Of a DNA stretch of 40,637 nucleotides, positions 25,830 through 34,212 are shown piece by piece. The stretch covers positions 1 through 40,637 of the forward strand of contig NZ_LUKD01000010.1 in the NCBI RefSeq assembly GCF_001592745.1, read 5' to 3'. A program made the position numbers and the translations under genes. Within the stretch, counting starts at the first letter, position 1; each line of letters opens with the position of its first letter. The notes under the pieces were generated by a model. The model did not search any database, had not been told where the DNA came from, and saw only the letters and a list, made by a program, of their open reading frames with translations. This stretch comes from Bdellovibrio bacteriovorus. GTDB taxonomy: Bacteria > Bdellovibrionota > Bdellovibrionia > Bdellovibrionales > Bdellovibrionaceae.

Positions 25830-25842
25830 CTTCGGCTAGACT
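25823..25842 (+). other. UUCG-tetraloop hairpin at the pilD stop
   Basis: AGTCTAGC-TTCG-GCTAGACT is a perfect 8-bp stem with the very stable UUCG loop, covering the pilD stop codon. No T-run follows, so it is more likely an mRNA-stability or partial-termination structure separating the export genes from pilM-Q. Confidence 0.6.
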
Positions 25843-25886
25843 TAGGACTATAAGCTCATATTCATCTGATTTGCTAGACCCCTTAT

Positions 25887-25915
25887 TTGACATTCACGTT
25901 TCAACCAGAAATAAT
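25887..25915 (+). promoter_or_regulatory. Candidate promoter of the pilMNOPQ operon
   Basis: TTGACA (25887-25892), a perfect -35, and AATAAT (25910-25915) with 17-base spacing. It lies about 80 bases upstream of pilM, and the 168-base gap here is the largest in the pil region. Downstream, the leader has repeats: TTAGGACT at 25842 and 25924, and AGGAC again at 25941. Confidence 0.55.
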
Positions 25916-25997
25916 TTTATTATTTAGGACTTGTGTCTAAAGGACGTAAGTCTTTGAAAATACATCTGGTAGATACAACTGGGGAAGCAGCGTAAGC

Positions 25998-27053
25998 ATG
26001 TTTTTTAAGTCAAAGAAAGTTATCGGACTCGATATCGGAACGAGTTCCATCAAGCTTGCTGAAATGGACTTCAATGGCAAAGGAGCCCAACTGCTTTCTT
26101 TTGGTTTCGCACCAACTCCTCCGAACGCCGTATCCGGTGGAGAAATCGTGGACATCGGCTCCGTCGGTGTAGCGATTCAATCCTTAGTAAATGAAGTTAA
26201 ATCCAAACGCAAAAGTTTAGCGACAGCGATGTGGGGAACGGCGGTGATCGTAAAAAAAATCACGATCCCGCGCATGGATAAGAAGCTCATTAAAGATCAG
26301 ATTCGCTTCGAAGCCGAACAGTACATTCCTTTTGATATCAACAACATCAGCTTAGCCCATCACATTCTCACTGGCAGTAGCTCTCCAGATACGATGGATA
26401 TCTTGTTGATCGCGGCCCAGAACGAACTCGTCACTCAATACACTCAAGTTATTGAGATCAGCGGGCTTAACTGTGGCGTTTTAGATGTGAGCGGTTTTGC
26501 TCTCGCAAATGCCTTTGAATTGAACTACGGAAAAATTCCTGGCGAAGTGATTGGTCTTCTGAATTTCGGAGCCGCCATCACGAACTTCGTCGTGGTTCAA
26601 AATGGCGAAGTGATTTTCTGCCGTGATATCCCTGTTGGTGGCGCGAACTACACAAACGAAATCCATAAAGCGATGGGTGTGACGGTGGCTGAAGCCGAAG
26701 CATTGAAGCTAAGTGCAATTTCACGCCGTGAAGTTCCCGATGAAGTTCACTCTATCATCAGTGCAACAAATGAGGCAGTGACCGAAGAGATTCGCAGCAG
26801 TTTGGATTTCTTGAGCGCGACGACAAATGGTCTGGTTTTGAACCGTTGTTTCTACACGGGGGGAAGTTCTGCGACCTCAGGTCTGACAGAAACTGTTTCT
26901 CGCGTGACCGGCATTCTAATGGAACCGTTCAATCCGTTCTTGCGTGTCAAAGCCAATCCTAAAAAGTTCTCGCCAGAATACTTGGAACAAATCAGCTCTT
27001 TTGCGGCGGTTGTGACGGGCTTGGCACTGCGTGAAGTGGGGGATGCGACATGA
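25998..27053 (+). CDS. pilM: Type IV pilus inner-membrane platform protein PilM
   Basis: The 351-residue actin-like cytoplasmic protein begins KKVIGLDIGTSSIKLAEM, the phosphate-1 loop of the PilM/FtsA family, and has further ATPase segments (GLLNFGAAITNFVVV and FYTGGSSATSGLTE). It binds the N-terminal tail of PilN and links the pilus alignment complex to the assembly motor. Length matches PilM (about 350). The stop overlaps pilN by four bases (ATGA). Ribosome site GGGGAAG is about ten bases away from the ATG. Confidence 0.96.
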   Translation: MFFKSKKVIGLDIGTSSIKLAEMDFNGKGAQLLSFGFAPTPPNAVSGGEIVDIGSVGVAIQSLVNEVKSKRKSLATAMWGTAVIVKKITIPRMDKKLIKDQIRFEAEQYIPFDINNISLAHHILTGSSSPDTMDILLIAAQNELVTQYTQVIEISGLNCGVLDVSGFALANAFELNYGKIPGEVIGLLNFGAAITNFVVVQNGEVIFCRDIPVGGANYTNEIHKAMGVTVAEAEALKLSAISRREVPDEVHSIISATNEAVTEEIRSSLDFLSATTNGLVLNRCFYTGGSSATSGLTETVSRVTGILMEPFNPFLRVKANPKKFSPEYLEQISSFAAVVTGLALREVGDAT

Positions 27054-27649
27054 TTAAAATTAATCTTGCCACATCCACAGTCAGTCCTTCGGTAGGCGCT
27101 TCTTTAGGGATTTCTTCCGACGGCTTTGTTTCTCCAGATGAAGCCCGTAAGGAAGCGTTAAAGCGTCTGGTTCTTCTTTTGGTGGGACCGGCAGCTTTAT
27201 ATATTTATGAAAACCAGAACATCCCGGGAAAGATTGCTGATCTCAATGCTAAAACTCAAGTTTTAAGCGAACTGCAAAGTTATAACTCCCGTCAGGCCGC
27301 TTCAGTTGCTGAGATCAAGAAGTTTAAAGAAGATGAAGCTTTGATGGCTGCGCGTATTTCTGCATTGGAAAAACTGGCAAAAGATCGTCAAAGAGAAGTG
27401 CGTGTCTTGGACCTTTTGCAGTCTGTGATTCCTGAAAAAGCCTGGCTGACACGCGTGCAGATCAATCCGGATCGTGTGAATATTCAAGGTCTCGCCCTTA
27501 GCGATTTTGAAGTTTCAGCTTTCTTAGAAGCGTTAACTAAAAGCGTGTTTTTAATGGACGTTAATCTTGTCAGTTCCAGCGAAGTCACTCAAGACGGTTC
27601 GGTCCTTAAGAAGTTTGAAATCAGCTGCTTGTTGGAGAGACCCGAATGA
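27050..27649 (+). CDS. pilN: Type IV pilus assembly protein PilN
   Basis: The 199-residue protein begins IKINLAT, the PilM-binding motif (INLLP-like) of PilN, although spaced away from the membrane helix by an unusual cytoplasmic insertion of about 30 residues (SPSVGASLGISSDGF). One membrane helix is predicted near 38-56 (LVLLLVGPAALYIY), followed by a coiled coil (about 60-120) and a ferredoxin-like periplasmic domain (LTRVQINPDRVNIQGLALSD). It forms a heterodimer with PilO and connects PilM to PilP/PilQ. The stop overlaps pilO. Confidence 0.93.
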   Translation: MIKINLATSTVSPSVGASLGISSDGFVSPDEARKEALKRLVLLLVGPAALYIYENQNIPGKIADLNAKTQVLSELQSYNSRQAASVAEIKKFKEDEALMAARISALEKLAKDRQREVRVLDLLQSVIPEKAWLTRVQINPDRVNIQGLALSDFEVSAFLEALTKSVFLMDVNLVSSSEVTQDGSVLKKFEISCLLERPE

Positions 27650-28242
27650 ATAAGTTTTTTGAAACTCTCGCAGCTCAACAAGTCAGTAAGATTCTGTTCA
27701 TCGGTTTAGCGCTGACAGGGTTTTACTGGTACGCACTCTATGATGACGGCTCGGCTATTGATGCTCAAATCGCCAGCGTGACTCAGCAACTGCAGGAAGA
27801 AGAAAATAAAAAGAAAGATACCGACGCGACTTTAAAGCAAGTGCAAGAGATGCAAGAAAAAGTCGGGCAGCTTAGCCAAAAGTATCAAGAAATCTCTCGT
27901 CGTCTTCCTTCGGCGTTGTTTTCCATCGACATCAATAAAGCCATTGATGATTTCGCTCGTAATTCGGGCGTAAGTGTGAAGGCGAAAAAGCCTGCGGAAA
28001 ACGTGAAGAAAGAAGTCGTTGAAGAAGTTCCTGTGGACGTGACCTTAGAGGGAACTTATGCCGAATTAGCGCAGTTCGCATTCATCGTTTCGAATGCAGA
28101 GCGTATGTCACGTGTGAAAAATGTGGTGGTAACAAGACCGGAGCCGGTAACGGGCGGTAAGTTGAAATTTGAAGGTCAGGTTGTCGGTTATAAGCTGGCT
28201 CCTGAAACCAAGAAACCTGAAGGTACGGAGACTCCCAAGTGA
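27646..28242 (+). CDS. pilO: Type IV pilus assembly protein PilO
   Basis: This 198-residue protein has an N-terminal membrane helix (near 18-32, ILFIGLALTGFYWYALY), a coiled-coil region (about 40-85, rich in Gln, Glu and Lys) and a periplasmic ferredoxin-like domain with VTLEGTYAELAQFAFIVSNAERMSRVKNVVV, typical for PilO. It pairs with PilN and contacts PilP. It overlaps both neighbours by four bases (ATGA). Confidence 0.93.
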   Translation: MNKFFETLAAQQVSKILFIGLALTGFYWYALYDDGSAIDAQIASVTQQLQEEENKKKDTDATLKQVQEMQEKVGQLSQKYQEISRRLPSALFSIDINKAIDDFARNSGVSVKAKKPAENVKKEVVEEVPVDVTLEGTYAELAQFAFIVSNAERMSRVKNVVVTRPEPVTGGKLKFEGQVVGYKLAPETKKPEGTETPK

Positions 28243-28967
28243 AGTCTGTAAGATGGATTGTATCTTACATTTTAGTTGCGGCGATTGGACTTTGGCTGGC
28301 ATTTGCTGTCAGTGTGCGTTTCATCACGCCTGCGCAATCACAAGAAGCTCCTTCGGCAGGGGATCTTCCACCTGAATTTTTAAAAGAAGTGGAAGCGACC
28401 CAAGTTCCTCCGACCGGGGGAACACCGAAACCGGTAACACCTCCTGCGGGAAGTCCTCCGGCGGGTGCGCCATCGGCGGGAACGCCTCCCATGGATCCTC
28501 CAGCGGCGCAAGTACCGCCACCCGGGCAACCTAATGTTCCCCCTCCACCAATGGAAACTCAGTTTGGTGATGGAGCAACGGCGCCGGCTCCGCAAAATTC
28601 AAATATTCTTCCAGGTGATGGATATTCCTACGACCCAACAGGGAAAAGAGACCCGTTCAAACCATTTAGAACGATTCGGCCAACGGTCACAGACGCGGGT
28701 AAAGCCGCGGCCGAAGTCTTAGAGCCCTTGCAGCGTTGGGAAATTGATCGACTGCAAATCGTCGGTATTTTGTGGGACGTGACAACTCCAAGAGCCATGG
28801 TTCGTGATCCAGATGGAGCTGTGTTTACTGTAACTAAGAACTCTAAAATTGGCCGAAACGAAGGATTTGTAGCGGCGATCCGCGAGGGTGAAGTGGTCGT
28901 CATCGAAACAAGATACGACGACGGGAAATCCATCAAAGAGCCTCGCGTGTTAGAGTTGAGAAAATAG
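28239..28967 (+). CDS. pilP: Type IV pilus assembly protein PilP (non-lipoprotein form)
   Basis: The 242-residue protein occupies the PilP slot and has the PilP C-terminal beta domain (PTGKRDPFKPF, then WEIDRLQIVGILWDVTTPRAMVRDPDG, then VVVIETRYDDGKS). A long proline/alanine/glycine-rich linker (about 40-115, with PPAGAP-like repeats) precedes it. The N-terminus is a membrane helix (about 8-27) without any cysteine, so this PilP is not a lipoprotein as in Pseudomonas and Neisseria, but seems membrane-anchored. It bridges PilN/PilO and the PilQ secretin. The linker would span the periplasm. Confidence 0.9.
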   Translation: MKSVRWIVSYILVAAIGLWLAFAVSVRFITPAQSQEAPSAGDLPPEFLKEVEATQVPPTGGTPKPVTPPAGSPPAGAPSAGTPPMDPPAAQVPPPGQPNVPPPPMETQFGDGATAPAPQNSNILPGDGYSYDPTGKRDPFKPFRTIRPTVTDAGKAAAEVLEPLQRWEIDRLQIVGILWDVTTPRAMVRDPDGAVFTVTKNSKIGRNEGFVAAIREGEVVVIETRYDDGKSIKEPRVLELRK

Positions 28968-28980
28968 TTTTTAATACCTT

Positions 28981-28989
28981 AAGGAGGAG
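28981..28989 (+). promoter_or_regulatory. Strong ribosome binding site of pilQ
   Basis: AAGGAGGAG is an almost complete anti-Shine-Dalgarno match four bases before ATG 28993, consistent with high PilQ output and with the 25-base gap after pilP in an otherwise overlapping operon. Confidence 0.7.
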
Positions 28990-28992
28990 CTA

Positions 28993-31125
28993 ATGAAAGG
29001 ATTCATTAGATTATTAATCCTAAGTGCAATGATTGCATCTTTGACCTCTTGTGCAAGTCGCCCGGTGGAAGACGATGATTTGTCTTTGGACGGTGCTGAG
29101 TCTGCGGAAGTAGCGCCGGCTGATTCCGGTGCGCAAGATGATTTCGCCGAATTTGAAGATTCCGGTTCACAGCAGCAGGCAGAGGCCGCTCCCGCACCAG
29201 AAGGTGATCAGGATCTAGCGATTGAAGAAGAAGTCAATCAGTCGAGCGATGTTCCTCAGCAGGCGGAAACTATTCCTCCGACACCAGCTCCAGAAGAGAC
29301 TTCGCCAACAGAAGATCCTTTCGCCGATACAACCGTCGCGGATGCGCCAACGCCAGCTCCTGAACCTGCTCCAGCACCAGATGTGCCTGCAGAATCAACG
29401 GTGACAGAGACAATTCCGACTCCAGTTGAAGAGTCGGCTCCGCAAGTCGCGAACAACGGTGAACCGGCAATGATCACGGACCTTCAGTTCAAATCCAACG
29501 AGACGGGTGGAACTGTGATTGTGAATGCCAACAAGCCTTTGACGTACACAACTCGTACGAACCCGGACTTGCGTCAGTTCATTATCGAAGTCGACAACGC
29601 CACTTTGCCAGATCGTTTGAAGCGTTCATTGAACACTCGCGATATCAAAGGCAGCGTAGGAGCTATTGATGCTTATCAAAATCCAGGCTCATCAACAGCT
29701 CGCTTTGTAATTCAACTTCGTGAAGGCGTTTCAGAGCCAACAGTTCAATCTGAAGGTAACGCTCTATTGATCGTGGCTAACAGCACTGGCGATACGAGTG
29801 TGGCTGAAGCGGCTCCGGTACAAGAACAACAAATTCTTCCAAGCCAAAATTTGCAAGAATTCCTAGCTGGAAACACTCAGTTCTACGGTAAAAAGATTTC
29901 GATCGAAACAAACAATATGGATATTCGCGACGCTTTAAACTTCATCACTGAAGAAAGTGGCGTGAACATGGTTCTTTCCGAAGACGTGAAAGGCAATATC
30001 AGCCTGAAACTTCGCCAAGTTCCTTGGGATCAAGCTTTGGTTGTGATCATGAAAGCAAAAAAACTTGGCTACACTCGCCAGGGCAATGTTTTGCGTATCG
30101 CTCCTTTGCAAGATTTAAGAGCGGAAGAAGATGATGCCAATAAACTGGCTCAAGCTCGCAAAAACATCGAACCATTAAAAGTTCGCATGTTCCCGGTGAG
30201 CTACGCTCGTGTGGATGAGCTGGAAAAGAAAATCAAAGATTTCTTGGGCGACCGTGGCCGCGTGGTGGGCGATGTTCGTACGAATGCTTTGGTGGTGACA
30301 GATATCGAAGAGAATTTAGAGCGTGCGGCAAAATTGATTGCAAGCTTAGACACTCAACCTCCGCAAGTCCTTGTCGAAGGTAAAATCGTCGAAGCCAAAG
30401 AAAGCTTCACACGTAACATCGGTGTGAACTGGGGAGCGACAGGTTCACCTATTAAGTTGGGATCCACATCTCGTGGTCCGGTGAATATGAATCCAAGTTT
30501 CAGCGTGAACCCGACAGCGAGCACTCCAGGAAACTTCAACTTAAATCTAAGTGTGGGTACTTTAGATGTCTTCGGTACTTTGCAAGCGGCGTTGTCTTTG
30601 TCTGAAACTGAAGAGCAGGTAAAAGTTATCTCTGCTCCAAGAATTATGACAATGACGAATGAAAAAGCCGACATCACTCAGACGACAGAGGTGCCGGTCC
30701 GTCAAGTGACTCAAAACGGGACAGCGACTCAGGAAACGTTCCAGTTCAAACCGTTAACAATGAAACTTGAGGTCACTCCTCAGGTGACAGCCGACGGTTC
30801 TGTTATAATGAAAGTGAACGTGAATAGACAGTTCCAAGGTGCTGACACGAGCGGTGCGGGCCAAGGGGCTTTTGCGGTGAACAGTCGTGAAGCCAACACT
30901 CGCGTTCTTGTGAAAAACGGTCAGACCGCAGTTATCGGTGGTATCTATCAGAGTGATGCCACAGACGGGGAACAAGGTGTTCCTTGGCTACGGGAAGTCC
31001 CTTACATCGGCTCCCTGTTTAAAGTGAAGAACGTGAGAAAAGATAAGACGGAACTTTTGGTATTCTTAACTCCAAGAATCATTGGGGCAGTTGATTCCTC
31101 AGGTCCGCAAACTCAAGACTTCTAA
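28993..31125 (+). CDS. pilQ: Type IV pilus outer-membrane secretin PilQ
   Basis: This 710-residue protein forms the outer-membrane ring through which the pilus passes. N-terminus: signal peptide with a lipobox-like LTSC at about residue 20, then an acidic Glu/Pro/Ala-rich segment (about 25-155). Next an AMIN domain (about 165-260, VIVNANKPLTYTTRTNPDLR), an STN/N0-like region (SIETNNMDIRDALNFITEESG, about 300-350), secretin N1 (about 395-450) and the secretin core (about 455-700, with VLVEGKIVEAKESFTRNIGVNWGA and VLVKNGQTAVIGGIYQ). Final motif LLVFLTPRII is typical. The lipobox could let it self-sort to the outer membrane without a pilotin. Last of the PilM-Q series. Confidence 0.96.
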   Translation: MKGFIRLLILSAMIASLTSCASRPVEDDDLSLDGAESAEVAPADSGAQDDFAEFEDSGSQQQAEAAPAPEGDQDLAIEEEVNQSSDVPQQAETIPPTPAPEETSPTEDPFADTTVADAPTPAPEPAPAPDVPAESTVTETIPTPVEESAPQVANNGEPAMITDLQFKSNETGGTVIVNANKPLTYTTRTNPDLRQFIIEVDNATLPDRLKRSLNTRDIKGSVGAIDAYQNPGSSTARFVIQLREGVSEPTVQSEGNALLIVANSTGDTSVAEAAPVQEQQILPSQNLQEFLAGNTQFYGKKISIETNNMDIRDALNFITEESGVNMVLSEDVKGNISLKLRQVPWDQALVVIMKAKKLGYTRQGNVLRIAPLQDLRAEEDDANKLAQARKNIEPLKVRMFPVSYARVDELEKKIKDFLGDRGRVVGDVRTNALVVTDIEENLERAAKLIASLDTQPPQVLVEGKIVEAKESFTRNIGVNWGATGSPIKLGSTSRGPVNMNPSFSVNPTASTPGNFNLNLSVGTLDVFGTLQAALSLSETEEQVKVISAPRIMTMTNEKADITQTTEVPVRQVTQNGTATQETFQFKPLTMKLEVTPQVTADGSVIMKVNVNRQFQGADTSGAGQGAFAVNSREANTRVLVKNGQTAVIGGIYQSDATDGEQGVPWLREVPYIGSLFKVKNVRKDKTELLVFLTPRIIGAVDSSGPQTQDF

Positions 31126-31139
31126 AAAAAGGAACGCGT

Positions 31140-31688
31140 ATGAAGAAAATAATGTACGTTTTGCTCCTTCTAATGAGCGCGAACCTCGTAGCTTGTTCTC
31201 AGGATGATGGCAATGTGGAAGTGTCTATCACATCCTCGCCACTTCCTTTGATTCCGGCCACCGCGATCAGCTGTTTGGCTCAAGAAAACGCGGGCGACGA
31301 CGTTGCAACAGCAGACATTTCTGCCAGCTACTTCAAAGTGCCAACGATCACGTTCAACCGCAAAGACACTAGCAAAACTTTAATCATTGCGTTCATCCGC
31401 GTATCTATTCAGATTCCGGGCAGTGCGACTCCAGTAACTTGCGAATATGGTGGTGACCAACTTGCAGCTCTTCGCGCGAACTGGTTTGCGAGTGCTACAA
31501 AAGAAGCGGCTGTACCGATTGGTGAAGTGTCCTATGCAACAACGTGTCCTATGTATTGCGGTGGAATCAACGCCACTAATCAGTTTGTGGCGACTGGTAC
31601 TATGGAAGTCTTTGGTTTAGAGCGCGATGCCAACCAAGATGAAACTCCGGTGAAAGTTCAAACACCAATCACAATCCAAAGTTACTAG
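31140..31688 (+). CDS. Putative lipoprotein following pilQ
   Basis: The 182-residue protein has a signal peptide (MKKIMYVLLLLMSANLVACS) with lipobox LVAC; lipid attachment at Cys19 is expected. The mature part contains six further cysteines or so in CP-CGG type spacing (SCLAQE, VTCEYGG, TTCPMYCGG) and a beta-rich profile. There is no recognised family. It begins 14 bases after pilQ, with AAAGGAACG as ribosome site, and ends before a terminator, so it is the last gene of the pilus operon. It may be a secretin-associated lipoprotein or pilotin-like factor, but this is inferred only from position. Confidence 0.82.
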   Translation: MKKIMYVLLLLMSANLVACSQDDGNVEVSITSSPLPLIPATAISCLAQENAGDDVATADISASYFKVPTITFNRKDTSKTLIIAFIRVSIQIPGSATPVTCEYGGDQLAALRANWFASATKEAAVPIGEVSYATTCPMYCGGINATNQFVATGTMEVFGLERDANQDETPVKVQTPITIQSY

Positions 31689-31708
31689 GTTCTAAGTTTT
31701 TAATGTAC

Positions 31709-31740
31709 AAGCCCTGGCAGCGCCGGGGTTTTTGTTTTTT
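31709..31740 (+). terminator. Intrinsic terminator of the pil operon
   Basis: CCCTGG (31712-31717) and CCGGGG (31723-31728) pair over six positions (one G-U), extended by outer A-T pairs, followed by TTTTTGTTTTTTT. It ends the transcript of pilM through the lipoprotein gene. The following 206 bases (31741-31894) hold no gene; TGGG-TTG-CCCA at 31880-31890 is a small hairpin near the 3' end of the minus-strand gene. Confidence 0.85.
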
Positions 31741-31894
31741 TGAATGCTCCTTCAAGTGAGAAAAAACTCAAAGCCGCCTATTCTCTAGCGTTTCTCCTTA
31801 AAAAGCTGGCTTAACCGAGGTGCTATTCTGCGCTGCCAACAGGTCGAGTAATAGATATTCAATTATTTTTGACTCGCTTTGGGTTGCCCACAAT

Positions 31895-32173
31895 TTATTT
31901 TACGCAGGAAATCTGCGGGGCCGAAATGACAGTGCCCGAAACCCCAGATATTCCATAGCAAACAGTCCCATCAGTCTGCTTAACTTGATAGAGATAAGCG
32001 GTTGTACTTGAACCGGTGACAACCACGGAAACCGTCTCCACAAGTGTTCCATCCGAAAAAGCGCCATTAGCTTTAATACCAATATTCTGATTTTGCGCCA
32101 CCGCTTGATAAGCCGCGACCGACCCACCAATCAGCATGGCAACCCCCGCCACAATAATTAAAGACTTTTGCAT
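31895..32173 (-). CDS. Small secreted or periplasmic protein
   Basis: The frame extends to 32200, but the start is best placed at the ATG at 32173, where a perfect GGAGGA precedes it by five bases on the minus strand. This gives 92 residues: a signal peptide (MQKSLIIVAGVAMLIGGSVAAYQAVAQ), then a short domain with two cysteines (TVCYGISG and PQISCVK) likely bridged, and Thr/Ser/Val-rich beta strands (VSVVVTGSSTTAYLYQV). No family is recognised. It stands alone, opposite in direction to its neighbours, between the pil operon and rarA. Confidence 0.75.
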   Translation of the reverse strand: MQKSLIIVAGVAMLIGGSVAAYQAVAQNQNIGIKANGAFSDGTLVETVSVVVTGSSTTAYLYQVKQTDGTVCYGISGVSGTVISAPQISCVK

Positions 32174-32316
32174 CTGCTCCTCCATGCATTCAGTGAACAA
32201 GCACCACTTTGCGTCGGCAACACAAACTCCTGCAATGTCAGCGTGTTAGCTAGCAGTTCCCAAAAGTCACACAATCTTTCAGTGCTTTCTGCGGGCAAAT
32301 GGTTTAGGACAAGGGC

Positions 32317-33630
32317 ATGGATCTTTTTTCTTCTTCCAACGCCGCTTTAAGTTCATCTCCGCTTTCTGAGATTCTTCGCCCAAAGAATCTAGATGAAATT
32401 ATCGGCCAAGATAAAACATTGGGACCCAAATCGAAGCTGGGCCAAATGTTGCGAAAAGGATATCTACCTAGCCTTATTATTTGGGGGCCTCCGGGAACGG
32501 GTAAAACGACTTTCGCGTTGGCGCTGTCTCAACATTTCAATGCGCATTTCGAAAATATCAATGCGGTCGATGCAGGCGCAAAAGTTTTACGTGAAGTGGG
32601 AGAAAAGGGCCGCGATCGCCGATTGCAGTTCCAGCAAAAAACCGTTCTTTTTGTTGACGAGATTCACCGTTTTAATAAAGCCCAACAAGACGTCCTTTTG
32701 CCTTTCGTGGAAAAAGGCGATTTGGTCTTAGTCGGAGCGACAACGGAAAATCCCAGCTACGAGTTAAATCGAGCCCTTTTAAGTCGCTGTCGTGTCGTCG
32801 TTTTCGAACGTCTTTCAGAAGAGGACTTAAGTAAAATCGTTCTGCGCGCCGAATCTCATTATAAAAAGCCTTTAGAGCGCATTCTTACCAAAGAAGCTAT
32901 CAACAATCTTTTAGAGTACTCCGACGGAGATGCCCGTCGCCTCATCAACAGTCTTGAAATCCTTTATAACTTTACAAAGGATCAAGAAGACGGGGAGCGC
33001 CTCGACGTCAATGACATGCGCGAGCTTTTGCAACAAAATCCCTTGGGTTACGACAAAAGCTCCGAGATGCACTATGATCTTATCTCTGCTTTCATTAAAA
33101 GTGTGCGCGGAAGTGATCCTGACGCCGCCGTTTACTATTTAGCTCGCATGATTGACGGCGGAGAAGATCCTATCTTTATCGCCCGTCGTCTGATCATCCT
33201 TGCCTCTGAAGATATCGGAAACGCCGATCCCCGCGCAATCTCTGTAGCTGTTTCTGGTTTGCAGGCCGTAGAGGCTATTGGTCTTCCCGAAGGGGCTATC
33301 ACTCTTTCGCAGGTAACGACTTATCTAGCTTGTTGCCCGAAATCCAACGCTTCTTATATGGCGCTAAATAACGCCCGCGCCTTAGTGGAAAAAACCCGCA
33401 CTCAACCAGTGCCTCTTCATCTAAGATCTGCAAAAACGGCTCTAGCTAAAGACTTAGGCTACGGCCGTGACTATAGATATCCCCACAATTATCCAACGGG
33501 TTGGGTAGAGCAAAACTATCTGCCTGAAGAGCTAGAGACAGAACCACTCTATGAGCCGACAAATAGGGGCTTCGAAAAAAATATCCGAGATTATCTAAAT
33601 TGGATGAAAGGTCAAAAGCCTGAGAAATAA
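32317..33630 (+). CDS. rarA: Replication-associated recombination protein A (MgsA/RarA)
   Basis: This 437-residue AAA+ ATPase belongs to the clamp-loader-related RarA/MgsA/WRNIP1 family. It has [19 protein letters not shown] at the N-terminus, Walker [14 protein letters not shown] (about 54-66), Walker [12 protein letters not shown] (about 109-119), sensor 1 [12 protein letters not shown], an arginine-finger region ALLSRCRVV, and the C-terminal MgsA domain with [13 protein letters not shown] and the ending [19 protein letters not shown]. It acts at stalled replication forks. Length is typical (about 440). The start ATG 32317 is preceded by GGACAAGGGC. Confidence 0.95.
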   Translation: MDLFSSSNAALSSSPLSEILRPKNLDEIIGQDKTLGPKSKLGQMLRKGYLPSLIIWGPPGTGKTTFALALSQHFNAHFENINAVDAGAKVLREVGEKGRDRRLQFQQKTVLFVDEIHRFNKAQQDVLLPFVEKGDLVLVGATTENPSYELNRALLSRCRVVVFERLSEEDLSKIVLRAESHYKKPLERILTKEAINNLLEYSDGDARRLINSLEILYNFTKDQEDGERLDVNDMRELLQQNPLGYDKSSEMHYDLISAFIKSVRGSDPDAAVYYLARMIDGGEDPIFIARRLIILASEDIGNADPRAISVAVSGLQAVEAIGLPEGAITLSQVTTYLACCPKSNASYMALNNARALVEKTRTQPVPLHLRSAKTALAKDLGYGRDYRYPHNYPTGWVEQNYLPEELETEPLYEPTNRGFEKNIRDYLNWMKGQKPEK

Positions 33631-33661
33631 AAAAAGAGAAAGGGATCACCTTTCTCTTTTT
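33631..33661. terminator. Bidirectional terminator between rarA and the cupin gene
   Basis: AAAAAGAGAAAGG (33631-33643) pairs perfectly with CCTTTCTCTTTTT (33649-33661), loop GATCA. With A-run upstream and T-run downstream it can stop transcription from both converging genes. Confidence 0.88.
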
Positions 33662-33683
33662 TTATTTTCGGAGCTTGCGAAGT

Positions 33684-33989
33684 CTATATAGCTCTTTGCG
33701 CGCAAACACAGATGCAACCCTGCGCACCTTGAGCGGTGTGCGAGTGCTTTGTGTTGGCAGGAATTTCCACACGATCGCCAGGGCGAAGAACAAACTGATT
33801 TCCAGAGATATTAAAGATCATTTCTCCAGAAACAATAACACGAACTTCTGCGAACGGATGGCGATGATCCTGCACTTTCATTTGCGGCTCGTAAACTTCG
33901 TCGTAAGGTTCCAAGCCTTCTGATTCAAGAATCATATGAACCTGTTCTTTGCTTGGAACGATCGGAGCTTGCCAGCGTGTGATGATCAT
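33684..33989 (-). CDS. Small single-domain cupin protein
   Basis: The 101-residue protein folds as one cupin_2 barrel: motif 1 is VQDHRHPFAEVRVIVSGEM with metal ligands His42, His44 and Glu48, and motif 2 is RPGDRVEIPANTKHSH with His82 or His84. Single cupins can be metal-dependent dioxygenases, isomerases or sensors; substrate cannot be predicted. The start ATG at 33989 has AGAGGC upstream on the minus strand. A longer upstream frame on the same strand (34189 to 33986) overlaps this start, but has no credible features and is not accepted. Confidence 0.88.
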   Translation of the reverse strand: MIITRWQAPIVPSKEQVHMILESEGLEPYDEVYEPQMKVQDHRHPFAEVRVIVSGEMIFNISGNQFVLRPGDRVEIPANTKHSHTAQGAQGCICVCAQRAI

Positions 33990-34212
33990 AAGTTGCCTCT
34001 TTCGAATCCCTTTATCTCAAATCGGCACAGCGAAAACAAGTCACGGTGCCGCTGAATCTCTTGATGAAACACTATCACGAAACTTTGTTCAAATTGCGAC
34101 AGGATAAGGGACCTGTTTATCATCTTTTTGTGTTTTCTCGTTAAGTCCTTTTGTGGATTGTCGATACCTAACATGTAAGAGAGGGACACCCTGTATTTAG
34201 GGGAGGGGTATT

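Noticed and set aside
25843-25997. Cyclic di-GMP riboswitch before pilM
   Set aside because: Known in pilus and motility contexts, but the GEMM core sequence and receptor motifs were not found.
33986-34189. Minus-strand frame of 67 residues overlapping the cupin start (ATGA)
   Set aside because: The overlap looks operon-like, but the product has no domain, no signal and no ribosome site, and the region also holds the approach to the plus-strand gene at 34213.
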